64,000 nt of DNA from Morinoia aosen (GCA_030386875.1 CM059578.1:17531009-17595008); one strand, 5' to 3'; positions 10,901-23,071 are shown, counted from the first letter of the stretch. Notes: generated by a model from the letters alone, not told the origin. Translations and numbers: made by a program.

Positions 10901-13900
10901 CAATATTTGATTACTTTCTACGCTGGGCTGTTTGACTAACCAAAATATTTACTATATGTGTCCAGTTACAACGTACTTGCACATTCATTCAGTAGATTCT
11001 TACCCACTTACCTTGAAAAGAATATTTCCTCCGTCCATCTGGAAAGTTCTTAAATTGACGGTCAAGGCCGTTTTGTGTTTTGCAATTAATTTCTGGAGCT
11101 GCGGCATAGGCATGGGTGTAGTTGACGGTGGCGGAGGAGGTTCATGGTAATCTTCCTCCAATTCATCTCCATCGTCTTCTTCATAGGCAAGCTTCCTTCG
11201 TTTCTTTCTAAGTTTTTTCTTTTCATTTTCCCGTTTAGTGTTGACGTTGTGGCTGTCAGACGCGTACAGGCGTTCGACCTGCTGGTCGCCTGGCGTGAGC
11301 GACATGGACACGATGTTGTTGGAGTCATCCACTTCTGTCGAGTGAGGTCGAGGATGAAGCGGAGGCCGGCCACGGCGAACTTGGACCGTCTCAGTACCAT
11401 CTACGAAGAAAATTATTCTCTTAATTGAGATAGGCTTCAACCCTTCAAAGAAGAAGTTAGGGACAAATTAAAAAAATACATATCAAAGATTTTTTCTTAA
11501 CAGGACTGTATGGTCTTTTTTGGCAGATAAGGGTTAGTTAGATTACGCCCACAGCAATGAGATGACTTGCCTAAAATGACAACTGAGTGATCTAGCCACA
11601 GAATTCAGCATAAAATTTTACCTTCATCAACTGAGGCCAACGACGTAATCCAAGTTCTGAATCTATTGTAGCAGTCCTACTGTGCATATTACAACACACG
11701 TAAATGAGATGCATTCGCAAGCATTTTAAAATAGGAGAAAGGCAACACAGAGTGAAAAAGATATCAGCTTAAACCAAGGTGTAAAAACAACCTCTTTGAA
11801 TTAATTTCTGTCAAACTAGCTGAGCAGAAAACACTCTTTTCGCGGCCTAAAAGATCTTTAACATGGTTTTGTATAATAGGGTTCTTTTCAAGATGGGATT
11901 CGATAGAGACCTCTGAATAACTTTTTAAAAATTATTTGATATCAGTTTACCCCAAGGTGTCATTAATCACGTAACTATTGGGGAATAACTGCGAGCACTT
12001 ACGTCGAAGTCTTTCTCCAAGAGCCATGTAGTGACAACTCATTATAACAACAATTCACGGGTGCATCATAAGCAAACATAAACTGGGCCAGTACTCATCA
12101 TCAGTCATTCAAATGCTTGTACGTTGCTGCACTATTACAGTATAAGTTCATCCAAAATAAGTATCAAATAAAAATACTCAAATTAACAGGAACTTAATTT
12201 AATATTCTTGCAACAAATTCTTGACTTCTAGACAAAGTAAACAGAGCAATACAGTGCTAAGTTAAGCAATATCACGTGCGTAATTCTCGCGAACGACGTT
12301 TAAACTCATGCAAATTCTAAAATACTTCTAAGGACGGGGTTTTACAATGTCATAAGCGAACCCAGACTGATGGTGTTAAAAACGTATTACTGTGAATGCA
12401 AAAAAAATTGTCATACAAGGCGACCATTGGCCACTTTCTCTTGTTAAAAAGAATACATTGGAGCTTTTGTATGAAGATTGAGGATTGGGGATGGAGGTGT
12501 TGCTTCTCGTCTATATACTTTTGCGGCTTCGAGAACTGGTGTTCCTTGGTGTGGGACTTGGCAGTGTGCCGTCCGGACTGTTGGTTCACCTTAGGCCAGC
12601 CTGACATGACTCTCTTAATTTACTTGAGCTACTTGCTCATAGCCCTTGATCATCTGAATGGCAAGGTTTGCTGCTATCGAGGCTGGTCAGTTTCAACTTT
12701 CAAGGAATGGAAGACTGCTATTATGCATTTCATCGTGGGTGAACGCTGTGGGTTCGAAGCTTCGGCGAAGAAAAAGTCCTGTGACGTTATTCTTTTTATT
12801 CTTATTAATTTTTTCTGCCTGGCCTTATATGGTATTCTGTTGTGTATTAGATAGTGTGCATGTACTTTTTCCTAAAACGTTCTAATCACACGCTTGTTTT
12901 ACTTAAGCTTGTTAACCTCATTGCATAAGAGTTTCATGTTCAACTCGATTTAGTTGGTTGAAATAAGCTCTCCTGTTATTTAAGTGTGTAGACTCTTTCC
13001 TGAGCCTCTTTTTTAAAATATTCACTCCACTGAGAAATCCAGCTTGATTTCTTCCCTAGCCTTAATTTTAATGACCAAACGTTTTTGTAAACTGGACGGA
13101 CCAATTAAAGTTCAGGTACTGGGCATCATTGCTATATAGTTGGTCAAATCGTTGACAAAGTTTCCAATAGTAAAAGCATCGGTTGGCCACATCTACGTTA
13201 CTAATCTTATTAATTTTTACAGTAATTACAGCATAAATGACGAGCCCATGAATCCGTCACCAGAATAATACCCAGCTGCTGCTGGCCTATTCCCATATCT
13301 CCATATCTGCTCTGCACGCCTTCATGTTTTCCCTATGGTAGCTCTTTGCCATCAACAGATTCGTTTCATTTGGGCGTACTTTAACGATTTAATAAGCTAA
13401 ACTTTTGCTGTTTATTAATTTTTCCATTACTTTTCCTTAGCATAAGCCAGAGTTGACATCTTCGATCTCGCCCCTTGGAGTGTTCCTTGAATTTCTCCGC
13501 CCTTGTCCTCGACACGACCGGCTTCTCGTCGTGCCGTCCTGCGTTCTACGTGGCACCCGTCTGGGCTCGAGGAGCCGGCGCTTGGTGTCTGGGCCGTGGT
13601 CTGGGCTCAAGAAGCCGGTGTCGGTTGGTTACGCTTCGTGACTCTTTTAAAAAGCGTTGCAAAAGAACTTTTTCGGAGCAGCCAACGATGAAATTTTAAT
13701 CACTGTCCAATAATAACGTGAAAAAAAAATTGAAATTGCCTTATAAACCTATGATATTCGAATAGAGTGTTTCCTTACAGTTATCTTTCCCTTGTTACAA
13801 CGATATGTAGTTGTGAATTTAAGCAAAGCTTAACCGATGTCTGTACCGAACTATTATGCCCTGACTTGCTGTCGTTTTACCTTCACCAAGAGTGAACCTT

Positions 13901-16570
13901 TGCAGGATGTACGAAATATAGTTCTAAAACTGGTTTTCGCTTCCCTTACCGGATTTGTGTGAGCAAATTCTACTTGTTTCCCTGCTCCTCACTCTCTAAT
14001 AATGACCGTGGTAAGAGGTTTGTATCACTGGCTTCAAACCACGTACAAGAATTGCAAAAATTCCACCATAACCTTTTCTCTCATTACGCCTTATATATTG
14101 CACTTCAAATAAACGTGCCTCAATCACTCTAACTTCGTGAGAGCATCGATCGTTCGATATTTAGCAGGAACTGCATTTATGGCGAAAGTTTATAATTATT
14201 CCCGTATGTACAGGACATCATTGCTATATTGTTGGCCAATTCGTCAGCAAAGTTTCCAATAGAAAGAGCTTCGGTTGGTCACAGCTACGTTACTAATCTT
14301 ACCAATTTTTCATTGCAGTAAAACTGACAAACCCAAGAATCAGTCCCCAGGACATAGGTAAAAGTGAATCAGAGTTTAGAATTTTTCCTAAAAATATTCA
14401 AGATGAGTCAAATTAAACAAAAAAAAGAATATTAAAAACTGATTCTTTTTGCATACCCCGTGCTTGCGACGTTTTCAATACAATATTTTGGAAGAGAAAT
14501 TACACAATGAATAAACGGTATATGATAATTCATTACTTTTCCAGTATATGTCGCTGAACTATACAGGAGGTGGACTGTTTCTATACAGTGGCCGCAAAAA
14601 CAAAGCTTACCCTACGATTTTTTGGCTAATAAAACACACAATTATAAACACTAGACTGAATATATAAGGAAGGAAGTTGAAATAATGTCAGTAAAAAATA
14701 TAAATATGATATCCGTATTCTTTTCTTTAAATTGCCCGCTTGGATAAGATTGGTTGTCATATATAAGAAACAATGGTCACTAAACGGACATCATTCTACA
14801 CTAAGTGTAGGACTTTTTTAAATTCGTGTAAAGAGCGACTTCTTTTTAATTTGTTTATTAGATCCGACTATGATGACCGCATCCGAAAGCATTTCGGTCT
14901 GGACAGCATTTTTAAACATGAGTCATGAGTCATTGCATATGGATAGTGCAGTTCCGAAAGAGCTGTTGAAAGAAAGAAAAGAAAAACTTGGTGATGCTTG
15001 AAAGAATATGCGAACAATAATGTTTTACGTTTTTACTGACTGTACAGCGGGGATTTGTGTGTGGCGCGGCAGTGGAGCTGGAGCAACACGCGTCATATCA
15101 CCCTCCTCCCACACGGCGGGGAGTGCAAAAATAATGTTACCGGCGTAGTATGCAAATCGCGGTACAGGGGTAAATTTTATTTTTGGGGCCACTCTACTCT
15201 AAAACTCGTACGTGGGGGTGCAAGACGATTTTCCAGGGGGTACCTAAAAGTTCAGGAAAACAAAAGGATATTGGCTACATGATGGCATTATTATTTCAGG
15301 AGGTGCAAGGTTCGAATGAAATTTCTTTAGGGTGCACGGCAAATCAAGGTTGTAAACCCCTGCTCTAGAATCACCCATAAAAAAAGTATAATAAAATTCC
15401 TAAATTAGATTTACTACTCAATATTTGTACCTATTTTAGAGCAGTTTATCTCAATTAAAATACGATAATATCCGTAGTCTCGAACAGATCATACCAAGAA
15501 ACTTTCAAATAATAAATAATTATTATACTTTACATCGTCAAAACTTGAAAATGATGTATAGTGGAAAATAGGTAACGTGTTGTACTGAACTCGTGAGTAG
15601 GCACGAGCATGTTCACTGCTGTATATGTCTTCCTACTCGTCATATTTCCTAACGTAATTTTTGCCTTCGAGGTTATGAGAGATGAGATTACGAGTGCGCG
15701 TGCATTTCTCATTGTAAGGATGCAAATTATTCAACACCATTGTTCTCTTGCGAGCAGCGTACAACACTGAGCTTTCGAGCCGCTTACAGCACTGAGGCGT
15801 GTATGGACATAGTGTTTAGCCTGTATTTATCTGATGAACAGCTTCCAATCGAATAATTACTATGAATATTAGTGTTTATTTGGACAGCAAATTTAATGTT
15901 TGAACGTGCATGGATTTCTTTTAAGAACGAGAGTGCTGCTGAAAAAATATCAACATACCATTTTGTAGCTAATTACAGTCTTTTGTGTCAAAAGCAACAG
16001 TTCCTTTCTATGGTTACTTTCAGTTAGTTATACATTTTCACACGACATTTCCAGACGTACTGAAGATGGGATAGTTCAAAAACGCTTAAATTTAAAACTT
16101 AACGTCTTATATTCTTAATACACATATAACATTATCGAGGTTGGCACTTTGGTTCTTTTATTTATCATACGACAAAATATAAATTTGGCGAACGATTGAA
16201 TCATTGCTATAGGGCTTACGCCCTCTTCTCACAAGACATGCAAGTCTCTAGATCTTAAATGCAATGACGAGCATTCAAGCTTCAACTTCAGAAGTGTCAT
16301 GGCGTGCATGCAAGCTTCAACTTCAAAAGCGCGATGACGTGCATGCAAGCCTCAACTGCTGGAGAGCTGGAACATGCCCTAACGTTTCTGACCTCGAAAT
16401 ACTTTGGGCAGAAAGGAGCGCGAGACGTTGTAGGAGGCGCCGGACTCGGAGAGGGAGCTGCGGTAACCCGAGTACCGCCAGTACTGTGCCCACATGAGGT
16501 ACATGTAGCCCGCCATGCCGAAAAACATGACGTTCATCATCATGATCAACCAGAGGCCGATCGCACGCAT
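4666..16570 (-). CDS. ST6Gal: beta-galactoside alpha-2,6-sialyltransferase (ST6Gal type), six exons
   Basis: A Golgi type II membrane enzyme that transfers sialic acid from CMP-sialic acid to terminal galactose (or GalNAc) on N-glycans. Exons are 16570-16393, 11400-11012, 9427-9133, 7729-7530, 6204-6030 and 4910-4666; all introns are GT-AG and every phase matches, giving 493 codons plus stop. A short cytoplasmic start leads into a signal anchor at about residues 5-27, then a long stem with a Lys-rich and an acidic run (exon 2). Sialylmotif L begins at Cys269 ([19 protein letters not shown]) and continues as VVRFNHAPV in exon 4. Motif S is [15 protein letters not shown] with Cys421, the expected disulfide partner of Cys269. 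Motif III is at CHYWE (439-443) and motif VS is HPLSTEK (His456, Glu461). Sequons are at Asn337 and Asn347. All catalytic motifs are intact, so the gene looks functional. Confidence 0.95.
4911..6029 (-). other. ST6Gal intron 5
   Basis: AT-rich intron. No exon, repeat family or transposon was recognised. Confidence 0.6.
6030..6204 (-). CDS. ST6Gal: ST6Gal exon 5: linker and start of motif S
   Basis: Codes residues 355-412 and one base of codon 413. The acceptor is TTCTTTTCAG|TGG and the donor TTGG|GTGCGC. It contains [13 protein letters not shown] and [10 protein letters not shown], the opening of motif S. Confidence 0.96.
6205..7529 (-). other. ST6Gal intron 4
   Basis: AT-rich intron with no recognisable insert. 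Confidence 0.6.
7530..7729 (-). CDS. ST6Gal: ST6Gal exon 4: motif L part 2
   Basis: Codes residues 288-354. The acceptor is CGTTTCAG|AC and the donor AAAGAG|GTACAT. It contains [12 protein letters not shown] and [16 protein letters not shown], the second half of motif L, and two sequons (NVT, NYT). Confidence 0.96.
8150..9000 (-). pseudogene. Penelope-like element fragment with GIY-YIG endonuclease remnant
   Basis: Read on minus from about 9000 to 8520, broken frames give [17 protein letters not shown], then a Cys-Cys knuckle YKCDCC directly before [16 protein letters not shown], then [17 protein letters not shown] and, in another frame, FDLRIL...SLFIF...RPQLNN. This order is that of the GIY-YIG endonuclease tail of Penelope-like retroelements. 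The frame is interrupted by stops and a shift. A CA-rich tract (about 8440-8500) and a stem-loop motif at 8194-8226 follow downstream. It lies in intron 3 of ST6Gal, same strand. The family call is inferred from motif recall, not a search. Confidence 0.65.
8435..8502. repeat. CA-rich microsatellite
   Basis: Imperfect (AC)n tract within the 3' part of the Penelope-like fragment. Confidence 0.85.
9133..9427 (-). CDS. ST6Gal: ST6Gal exon 3: start of catalytic domain, motif L part 1
   Basis: Codes residues 190-287 and one base of codon 288. The acceptor is CCATTTCAG|CAC and the donor ATTG|GTGAGA. It contains the first half of sialylmotif L (Cys269 and [13 protein letters not shown]), the CMP-sialic acid binding region. 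Confidence 0.95.
9428..11011 (-). other. ST6Gal intron 2
   Basis: No convincing insert. A stretch near 9870-9900 resembles ends of common insect MITEs (ggtgtccccgaaaaatgtac), but no partner inverted repeat was found. Confidence 0.5.
11012..11400 (-). CDS. ST6Gal: ST6Gal exon 2: stem region
   Basis: Codes residues 60-189. The acceptor is TTCTTCGTAG|AT and the donor CAAG|GTAAGT. The stem is polar, with a basic run ([10 protein letters not shown]), an acidic run ([11 protein letters not shown]) and a Pro-rich run ([13 protein letters not shown]). This low-complexity stem separates the membrane anchor from the catalytic domain and is not expected to be conserved. Confidence 0.9.
13123..13262 (+). 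repeat. dispersed direct repeat, copy A
   Basis: Shares aagtttccaatag, cggttgg, ctacgttactaatctta and the opening catcattgctata with 14213-14351 in direct orientation, with scattered substitutions. Element type unknown. Confidence 0.75.
14213..14351 (+). repeat. dispersed direct repeat, copy B
   Basis: Partner of 13123-13262; the two lie about 1.1 kb apart within ST6Gal intron 1. Confidence 0.75.
15045..15361. mobile_element. hAT-type non-autonomous remnant (right end)
   Basis: The right edge, read inward on minus, is caggggtttacaaccttgat, a typical hAT terminal inverted repeat (CAGGGGTT...). The interior has G-rich runs (gtgggggtgcaagacg, ccagggggtacc) common in such elements. A left end near cagcggggatttg at 15047 is possible, but no 8-bp target duplication was seen. 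Confidence 0.45.
16393..16570 (-). CDS. ST6Gal: ST6Gal exon 1: start codon and signal anchor
   Basis: Codes residues 1-59 and the first base of codon 60. ATG at 16570 is followed by a hydrophobic, Met-rich stretch ([20 protein letters not shown]), typical of a type II anchor. Donor is CGAG|GTCAGA. This start is chosen because the anchor follows at once and the phase joins exon 2 correctly. Non-coding upstream exons cannot be excluded. Confidence 0.88.
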
Positions 16571-18640
16571 TTTTACGGTTGTTTTGGAATTGACTTTTAA
16601 AATTAAAGTTGTTCTCTGAGCTCGTACAAGTTTGGGTTAGTCAATGGAGAATGCGAAGAGTCACAAAATAATTTAGCAGGAAGTTGTTCATCAATCTGTG
16701 TCACTGGACTGAAACAACCTCTTCACTGAAGTGGAGAGCTTTCTTAATAATTCCTTTGCTCGTGTGACCGCTGCATCACAAAGACGTGCTGAAATTATCA
16801 ATCCATCAATCAAACTGCCACGCTCAAGGATATCTTCAATGAAAAGTTACTTCCAAAATTCACAACTTGCCGTCTTCTGCGGAAGATCTTCGCTATTACA
16901 GAATAAATAGTGGGGCATGGTTCTTTTAATCCAGAAAATGATTTCACATGTTAGTAACGTCTTGAATTGTTTTATCAATGTTCAAATAATTGTTCATGAA
17001 GTATATCATGAAAAGAAAGCCAAAATATTTTCTTAGTTATTTATAAAAGCTTAGTTGTAAACTAGATGGAAGGTCTCGTATCAGAATTGTTCGTTTACGA
17101 GAATAGCAGAATCAGTTCAGCTCCACCTGAGGGTGTTATTCAAGCACAAGAAGTTGAGCAACGTACGTAAACATCATTCCCCCAGTTCTCAAAGCTAAAG
17201 GTATTTTATTTTTTATTTTTCAAGTCAAGTCACATCTTCTCGGCATTTGACAAAATTTTTGTAATTTATTTTCAGCAAATTTCACTTTATGACGTCTTGC
17301 CTAGTTGCAACGTTCTCAAAATATTAGTAATTTTAATGTATAAAAGTTATGTTCCAAAAGACGCATCTTTTTACACTCCACCAGTGAGCCATTCTCTTGA
17401 TTTGTTGAGTGCTCACCACAAATGTTGAGACACCACACGAAAATTCCGGAAAGTGATTCCCAACATTTTCTATGGCTACTCACTCCAATCTAATTGCTTT
17501 TATGGATAGGAGCACAACGTTCGTAAAGTTATTTGACAGCGAAGGGGATCTGTGACCCTCATTACAGGTGTGCTGCTGAAACCCGGCCCACCACAACCTG
17601 TAGACTACCTGCTCTGGGAGACGACTTCATGCAACTGAGAAATCCTTCGGTCTTTGATGTTTTCGAGGGATTTCTCCCATTACATCAATCGCTTATGAAT
17701 ATGTTTTTCTGTAATTTTTAGAACATCAAATAGAGATCCAAAAATCATTCGTTTCTTGAGCATGAAATCATGGAGAAGATTTTTTACGACAAACTCAAAT
17801 TGAACAAGACATGACTAAAACAGCACGCCGTTCCCTCTATTGATGATTAGTCATGAAACAACACGCATGATCTCAAATTTAAAAGTTAAATGCTTTCCCC
17901 GAATGAAGAAATTAAAGTTGATCTGGTATGAACCAATAAATCAATACAGTTGTACCTAATTTTTGAAAGAAAACGTTTTTACAGGGATACCCAATCAAAA
18001 ATTTTTCTGTCACTTTTCTGATATACAATTTTTAATAAGTGAAAGATTCTCCTTTTACAGAGTTATCTAAGCAAAAAAGTCATAAAATCAATGTGAATTT
18101 CAGCCTCATATAAGATCGTTGTCACCAATACGTCAGTGTTCACAGACATGACAAGATATGAATAGGAAATGTAGCTCGGGAATCAAATAACTTATTTAAG
18201 ACACAAATCCTGATGTATTGTTACACTGGTAACATCCTGTTGACTGATAAACACATAAAAACTATCTAATGAGACTCAGTTTACTGAACATTTGCACACA
18301 TTGCACATAAGACAGGCGTTACAAGCACCATTATGAGTTCTGTTTAACAGATTTGGGAATAATGTGACCAATCAAATAAGAACGTCGAAAAAACTACTTT
18401 ACACGTAAATTCACTCAATTTAAGACTGATATTAACAACTTGGTGTCTGCTTAATTTTTGCTATAAACCGAATAATAGTGGTACCGAAACTACTGACTCC
18501 ATTTTTCAAGATGATATAAAACATCCCGAAAAGTACGCTGTCGCAAAAGTCTGTTGCAACTTTATTTTTAAGCCTATGAAAAAAACGTAGCTAATGTTAT
18601 TTCTAGTTACCTACCGAATACTTAGATACTTGGATCATGT
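16571..18640. other. intergenic sequence upstream of ST6Gal
   Basis: Expected to hold the promoter and 5' untranslated region of ST6Gal, but I could not identify a core promoter or an upstream exon. No repeat family was recognised. Confidence 0.4.
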
Positions 18641-18644
18641 CCAT

Positions 18645-20110
18645 GAACACAACTCTTTTTCCTTCGCCTACTAATTCCTTCGATATTATGGCGTGAATAA
18701 ACCACTTGAAAAATAAATCAACTGGATTAAAAATCTCCTCGGCTAAAGTAGATGATATTATAGCTGATATAATAGCACCATTTATACCCAAAAACATAAA
18801 CCAGTCGCTTTTCCCATGTATTTTCCCTATAGAGAATTTAAACAATTGTTAATAACCTGCCAGAGTGATCACTATTTTTAAAAGTGGGGAAAAAACTTGC
18901 GTTAACAATTACAGACTCTGTACAACCAATTATTCGTAAATTTTTCAAAAAAGGGCTTACGAAAAGCATTTTCTGATTTAGAACAAATTAATTTCACTGC
19001 GATGAACAATATGGTTTTCGTTCAAAAAAATCTGTAACACAGGCTGCATTAAATTATTTACAACACGTTTATTCCAATATAGATGAAAGTAACCTTGTTC
19101 TCTCCGTGCTTATTCGATTGCGTGGACAAAAACAATTTACTATCACTGTTGGAAGAGTCGCACATGATTGATTCAAACCATCCCTAACAAATAGGATGCA
19201 ATACGTTGCCACTGCCAAGAGCAGTCAGGACTATCGAAAGTCAGCTATGGAGTACCACAGGGGCCCGTCCCTGAGCCTCTCCTCTTTTTGATCTTTTTGA
19301 ACGATATAGTGATATCTACTTTATTTTTAAATTCAAACTCTTTGCTGACGACAGCGCGTTTTCTACGGCTTTTCATAGTGAAAACCAATTTTATTTGCAG
19401 AGAGTATACATAATGAGCTCCAAAAGGTTCCAATGTGGCTGAAAAGCTAATAAAATAAGCCTCAATATCGATAAGAAAAAATACATTATATCCTCATACA
19501 ATACAAATGCGTCTCTTCCACGCATTAAGATTGGTGATAGTGAAATAGAAGAAATCAACTCCTTTAAGTTCTTGGTCACCATAGTAGATAAACATCTGTC
19601 ATTCAAATAACATATTGCGCATATCAGCCTGAAGAAGCTTTAACTATACTTAAATGAAGACTAATTTTACCATTTTTGTACTACGGGATAAAAGTATGGC
19701 AAGGAACTGACAAAAATAAAACCAATTTGCCTTTTGTGCTGTGCGGTGCTGCAAAAGAGACAAAGCAGTAAGAAAATTAGAATATGATGCTGTACAAATG
19801 ATTCATTCAAAATTTTAAAAATATTTAAGCTTCTGAATCTCTACAAGCTCTCCATATCGTATTTCATGTATAAAACACTGGTTAATGATGTCGACAAAGA
19901 CCTCAAACAATTATTAACTGCACAAACTGGTCACAATGATCATTTAACCCTAAAGAGAAGTAACTTCATACTTCCTTATTGTTCAAAAGCTCGGTCACAA
20001 CAGATTATCCTTTCCGTTGGAACTAAGACTTGGAACTCAATCCAGGCTGAGATCAGGGAAAAAAGTTTTTAAAAAGCTTTGAAAACAAATCTTGAATACT
20101 TCTTCCTATC
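18645..20110 (+). pseudogene. decayed LINE reverse transcriptase (CR1/Jockey-like)
   Basis: Broken frames in order read: INHLKNKSTGLKISSAKV followed by ADIIAPFIP and VITIFKSGEKTCVNNYR (fingers); YGVPQGPV at about 19245-19270; FADD at 19341-19352, the palm catalytic motif with Phe in place of the usual Tyr; then NIDKKKY, INSFKFL and a thumb-like tail to WNSIQAEIREKSF near 20070. Many stops and shifts separate the pieces. No endonuclease domain and no 3' tail were recognised. Subclass is a guess from motif wording. Confidence 0.8.
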
Positions 20111-21239
20111 AAAATATTAATCCCATAAGGTAATCTAGTCAAATCTTTTCTGCTAAATGATTCATCTTGATAGGGTAATTGACCATGATTAATGACAGAC
20201 CCCTCAAGTCTGATTTTAATCTTTTCCAGAACATACAAACTGTTCACATCTAGCCCATATAAACTATTTTTGTGAAATTAAGCATCGCATCAAATCTTGG
20301 GAGAACCAATTCATCGGTCAATCAGTCTGGTATACAACTAGGTTGAGTGAATTAGGTTAAACATTTAATTGTACTCCTTAAAGTAGCATTGACAATTGGG
20401 ATGCCCTAAAAGTCGCTGAGCTCATTCAGTCCACAAGTGGCTATACTCAAATATTTTCATTGTACTACTGAAGACTTAAGAAACATTCTTCTGCTATCTC
20501 GCTTGCGGTAAATAAATTTTTAAAAGTACTGTTTTCCTGCATGCATCCTCCAGCTATATTAGCGACTGTAAAATTCCAGGGTTTTATTTTACTGATGTAA
20601 AATTTCCTCTTTGTCAGTAAAAGAGAAACACCAAGTGAATATTATTCCTCTCCAACATCCGAATAATACTATTAATTAGTATTAATGACTATTGATTGTT
20701 CGATACAAAATAAAGATTTGAAACAGTATTTGAAAATATTTCAGAATTTAGGAGTGCGATACTCATTGCTTAATTGAAAATTTCATGATTGAATACTCAC
20801 TAACGTAAAATTCTTAAACAGTTTTCAAAGTGAATACCTTGTAAATTTTCCTCGAAGATACATTTTAAGAATGCTCAGTGCAAAAAAAATTGTTCTAGCC
20901 ATATTTTCTTGAAAATTATTCACGCCTACATTTTAAATGTGCCAAATTGCTGTCTACAATAGTAGTTGTAACTTATTAGAGTTCCAGCTAAACAATCCTG
21001 TGGAGAAACTAGAACTAAAGCGTCAACCTGAGGCGTAAACGGAGACCTTACACGTTGTAGCAGGGTGCGAACCGAAGTGGACGATTCGAATCTGAGTAAA
21101 CAGATGTGACCAATGATTTTGGGAAAAGTGAGTAGTTTTTAATTGGTTGCTTCCGGAATACATTATAAAGGAAAAATAAAAACATAAATTGCCCGCAAAC
21201 AATTGTTAATAACCTGCAAAAATAAAAAGTAATTATCCT
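20111..21239. other. unannotated intergenic sequence
   Basis: AT-rich. It contains, at 21197-21217, an exact 21-base match to 18840-18860 inside the LINE relic (aacaattgttaataacctgc preceded by a). Nothing else was recognised. Confidence 0.4.
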
Positions 21240-22390
21240 CAATATTTGCAATGTTAACCACACTTCTTCAAAACTGTTTTGATGAGCTTTGGCATGCTAT
21301 ATACTAATTTTTCAATTATAAAATGACCAAAGGACCTCCACTTTTCTTCAATAAATGCTCCAAGATGCGCTAAATTAGTGGGTTTCTTCCTGTTCACTAG
21401 ACTTTTGATGATCGACCATTAATTTTCGATCGGATTCAGGATAGCCGAATTTACAGAACAAGCCAAGGACCAAAAATCTCCACTCCATTGTAATTAAGGA
21501 ACATTTTAACCACGTGCATAATAACAGGGAGCGCCATCATGTTGTAAGCCACCTCTTTGTCAGGTAACTGATCGGCTATCGTTGAAAGAAGATGATCGTT
21601 TAAGACTTAATTTCTGATGCAAGGCCGAATTTAATGCTGTGTTTTTGGGCAAAATCGTCTATGCTCTAGTTCCCTTACCTGAAAAGTAACCCCAGACGTG
21701 AAGAGTGGCAGAATGCTTGACCGTTGGAATGACACAGTCCTTGTTAAATCTTTCGTCTTTTTTTTGTCGCACGAGGCTTTTCCAAGAGTGGGGCAAAGAA
21801 GGGGGAACGAAGATTCAACGGAGAAAATAACTTTGCCCCATTATTCAACAGTCCAATGCTGGTACTTCCAGTAAAACTTGAGCCGGTCTTTGATGTTCTT
21901 CGCCCTCAAAAGATGTTTCTTCGCAGCTATCCTTGAAGCAAGTCCGCTGTTGAAGAGTCGACATCAAACAGTTCGCCATGAGGCATGGAAGCCATTCCTC
22001 TCCCATTCTAGCGCAAGATCTGAACTGCTGGTAATCCTTTCCCGTAATGAGTAGTGCACTCAAACCCTGACGAACTGATGAAAATATTTTCCAGCCAGGG
22101 GCTGTCTTCGCCGCCATGAATTTAATCTCGTTGAATTGTTTTATCAATCTGTAGACAGTTGACGATGATGCAAGCTGCTTGTCAACTATTTTTTTTTATA
22201 GACCACTCAGATGGAGAAGAATTATGGTTTTATTAATTTCTTCCGAAATCACCATGATTTCAAATCTGGCAAGGAATTTTTTTTCTAGAAAAAGTATATT
22301 TTTAAACAAAACATTTGAAAATAAACCTGCCTCTTTTCTTGCAAACAATCTTGTCATCAGCTCCAATGCCCGCATCAGCTTTTAAGCCAC
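21240..22390 (-). pseudogene. decayed Tc1/mariner-family (Tc1-like) transposase
   Basis: Minus-strand fragments in several frames read: AKKHLLRAKNIKDRLKFY (about 21865-21925), FSVESSFPLL, then NPIEN at 21422-21437, directly followed by an in-frame stop where Tc1 proteins continue LW, then KSLVNRKKPTNLAHLGAF and a C-terminal PKLIKTVLKKCG. This order is characteristic of Tc1-like DD34E transposases. Stops and frameshifts make it non-functional. Terminal inverted repeats were not delimited. Confidence 0.85.
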
Positions 22391-23071
22391 CACAATTAGG
22401 TTTCCCGTATTTTAGATAGAATAAAATTGGTATATTTTCAAGAAAATCCCCTAATTTTATTTTTTAACCTTGCTTCTAAGTAATTTCGTTACATTATAGG
22501 ACTGGATTGTTAACTATTAGGCATAAGTATAATATGAAATAAAGCTCTGAAATAAAAAAAAATTCTCTCAAAATCATTGGCTGCACCAGTACATAAATGT
22601 GCCTGAGAGGCGGTGGTGACACTGCGTTCCCGATATCAATACATGCAGTGAACTGAACGAAATGGGACATCCTACACCAAATGACTGAAAATTATCGTAA
22701 AAGTGCAACGATTAAAAAAACTTTTATGTACTCCATATTTTTGAAGTAGATAAGAAAAAGAAAAAAATTGAGCAGTACCAAATGAAAGCTAACAAGAGAT
22801 GACATACACATGTATTTTTATCCCCACATATTTATTTACGCTACTCAAAATCGAGCAAACCCTAAAACTTTAAGAGAATTTAAACATACGAATTAAACCT
22901 CTTATTTTTCCTGAGTGCATTGGACGCAGAAACAGAAGTAGAAGAATTTAAATTTGGTAAATTATGTTCATACTCTCATATTTTACAACCCTAAAAATCC
23001 TCTTTGTGAGGGCTCTATTTGACGTGTACATATCGAGAGTTAGCACAATTCGCTGTGAAGGACGGAGTGAG
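22391..23071. other. unannotated intergenic sequence
   Basis: AT-rich, with no recognised gene or repeat. Confidence 0.4.

Larger units (their letters stand above)
11401..16392 (-). other. ST6Gal intron 1 (5 kb)
   Basis: Holds a duplicated segment of about 140 bp (13123-13262 and 14213-14351), a GC-rich island at 13445-13645 with internal repetition of gtctgggctc, and a hAT-like transposon end near 15045-15361. The rest is AT-rich and unrecognised. Confidence 0.6.

Noticed and set aside
12396-12885. 152-residue plus-strand frame in ST6Gal intron 1
   Set aside because: Hydrophobic, Trp/Cys-rich and antisense, with no signal sequence at the start and no homologous motif that I know.
13445-13645. 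GC-rich island with three overlapping frames, considered as an exon or tRNA cluster
   Set aside because: No cloverleaf, no A/B boxes and no splice context. Repeated gtctgggctc words suggest a small repeat instead.
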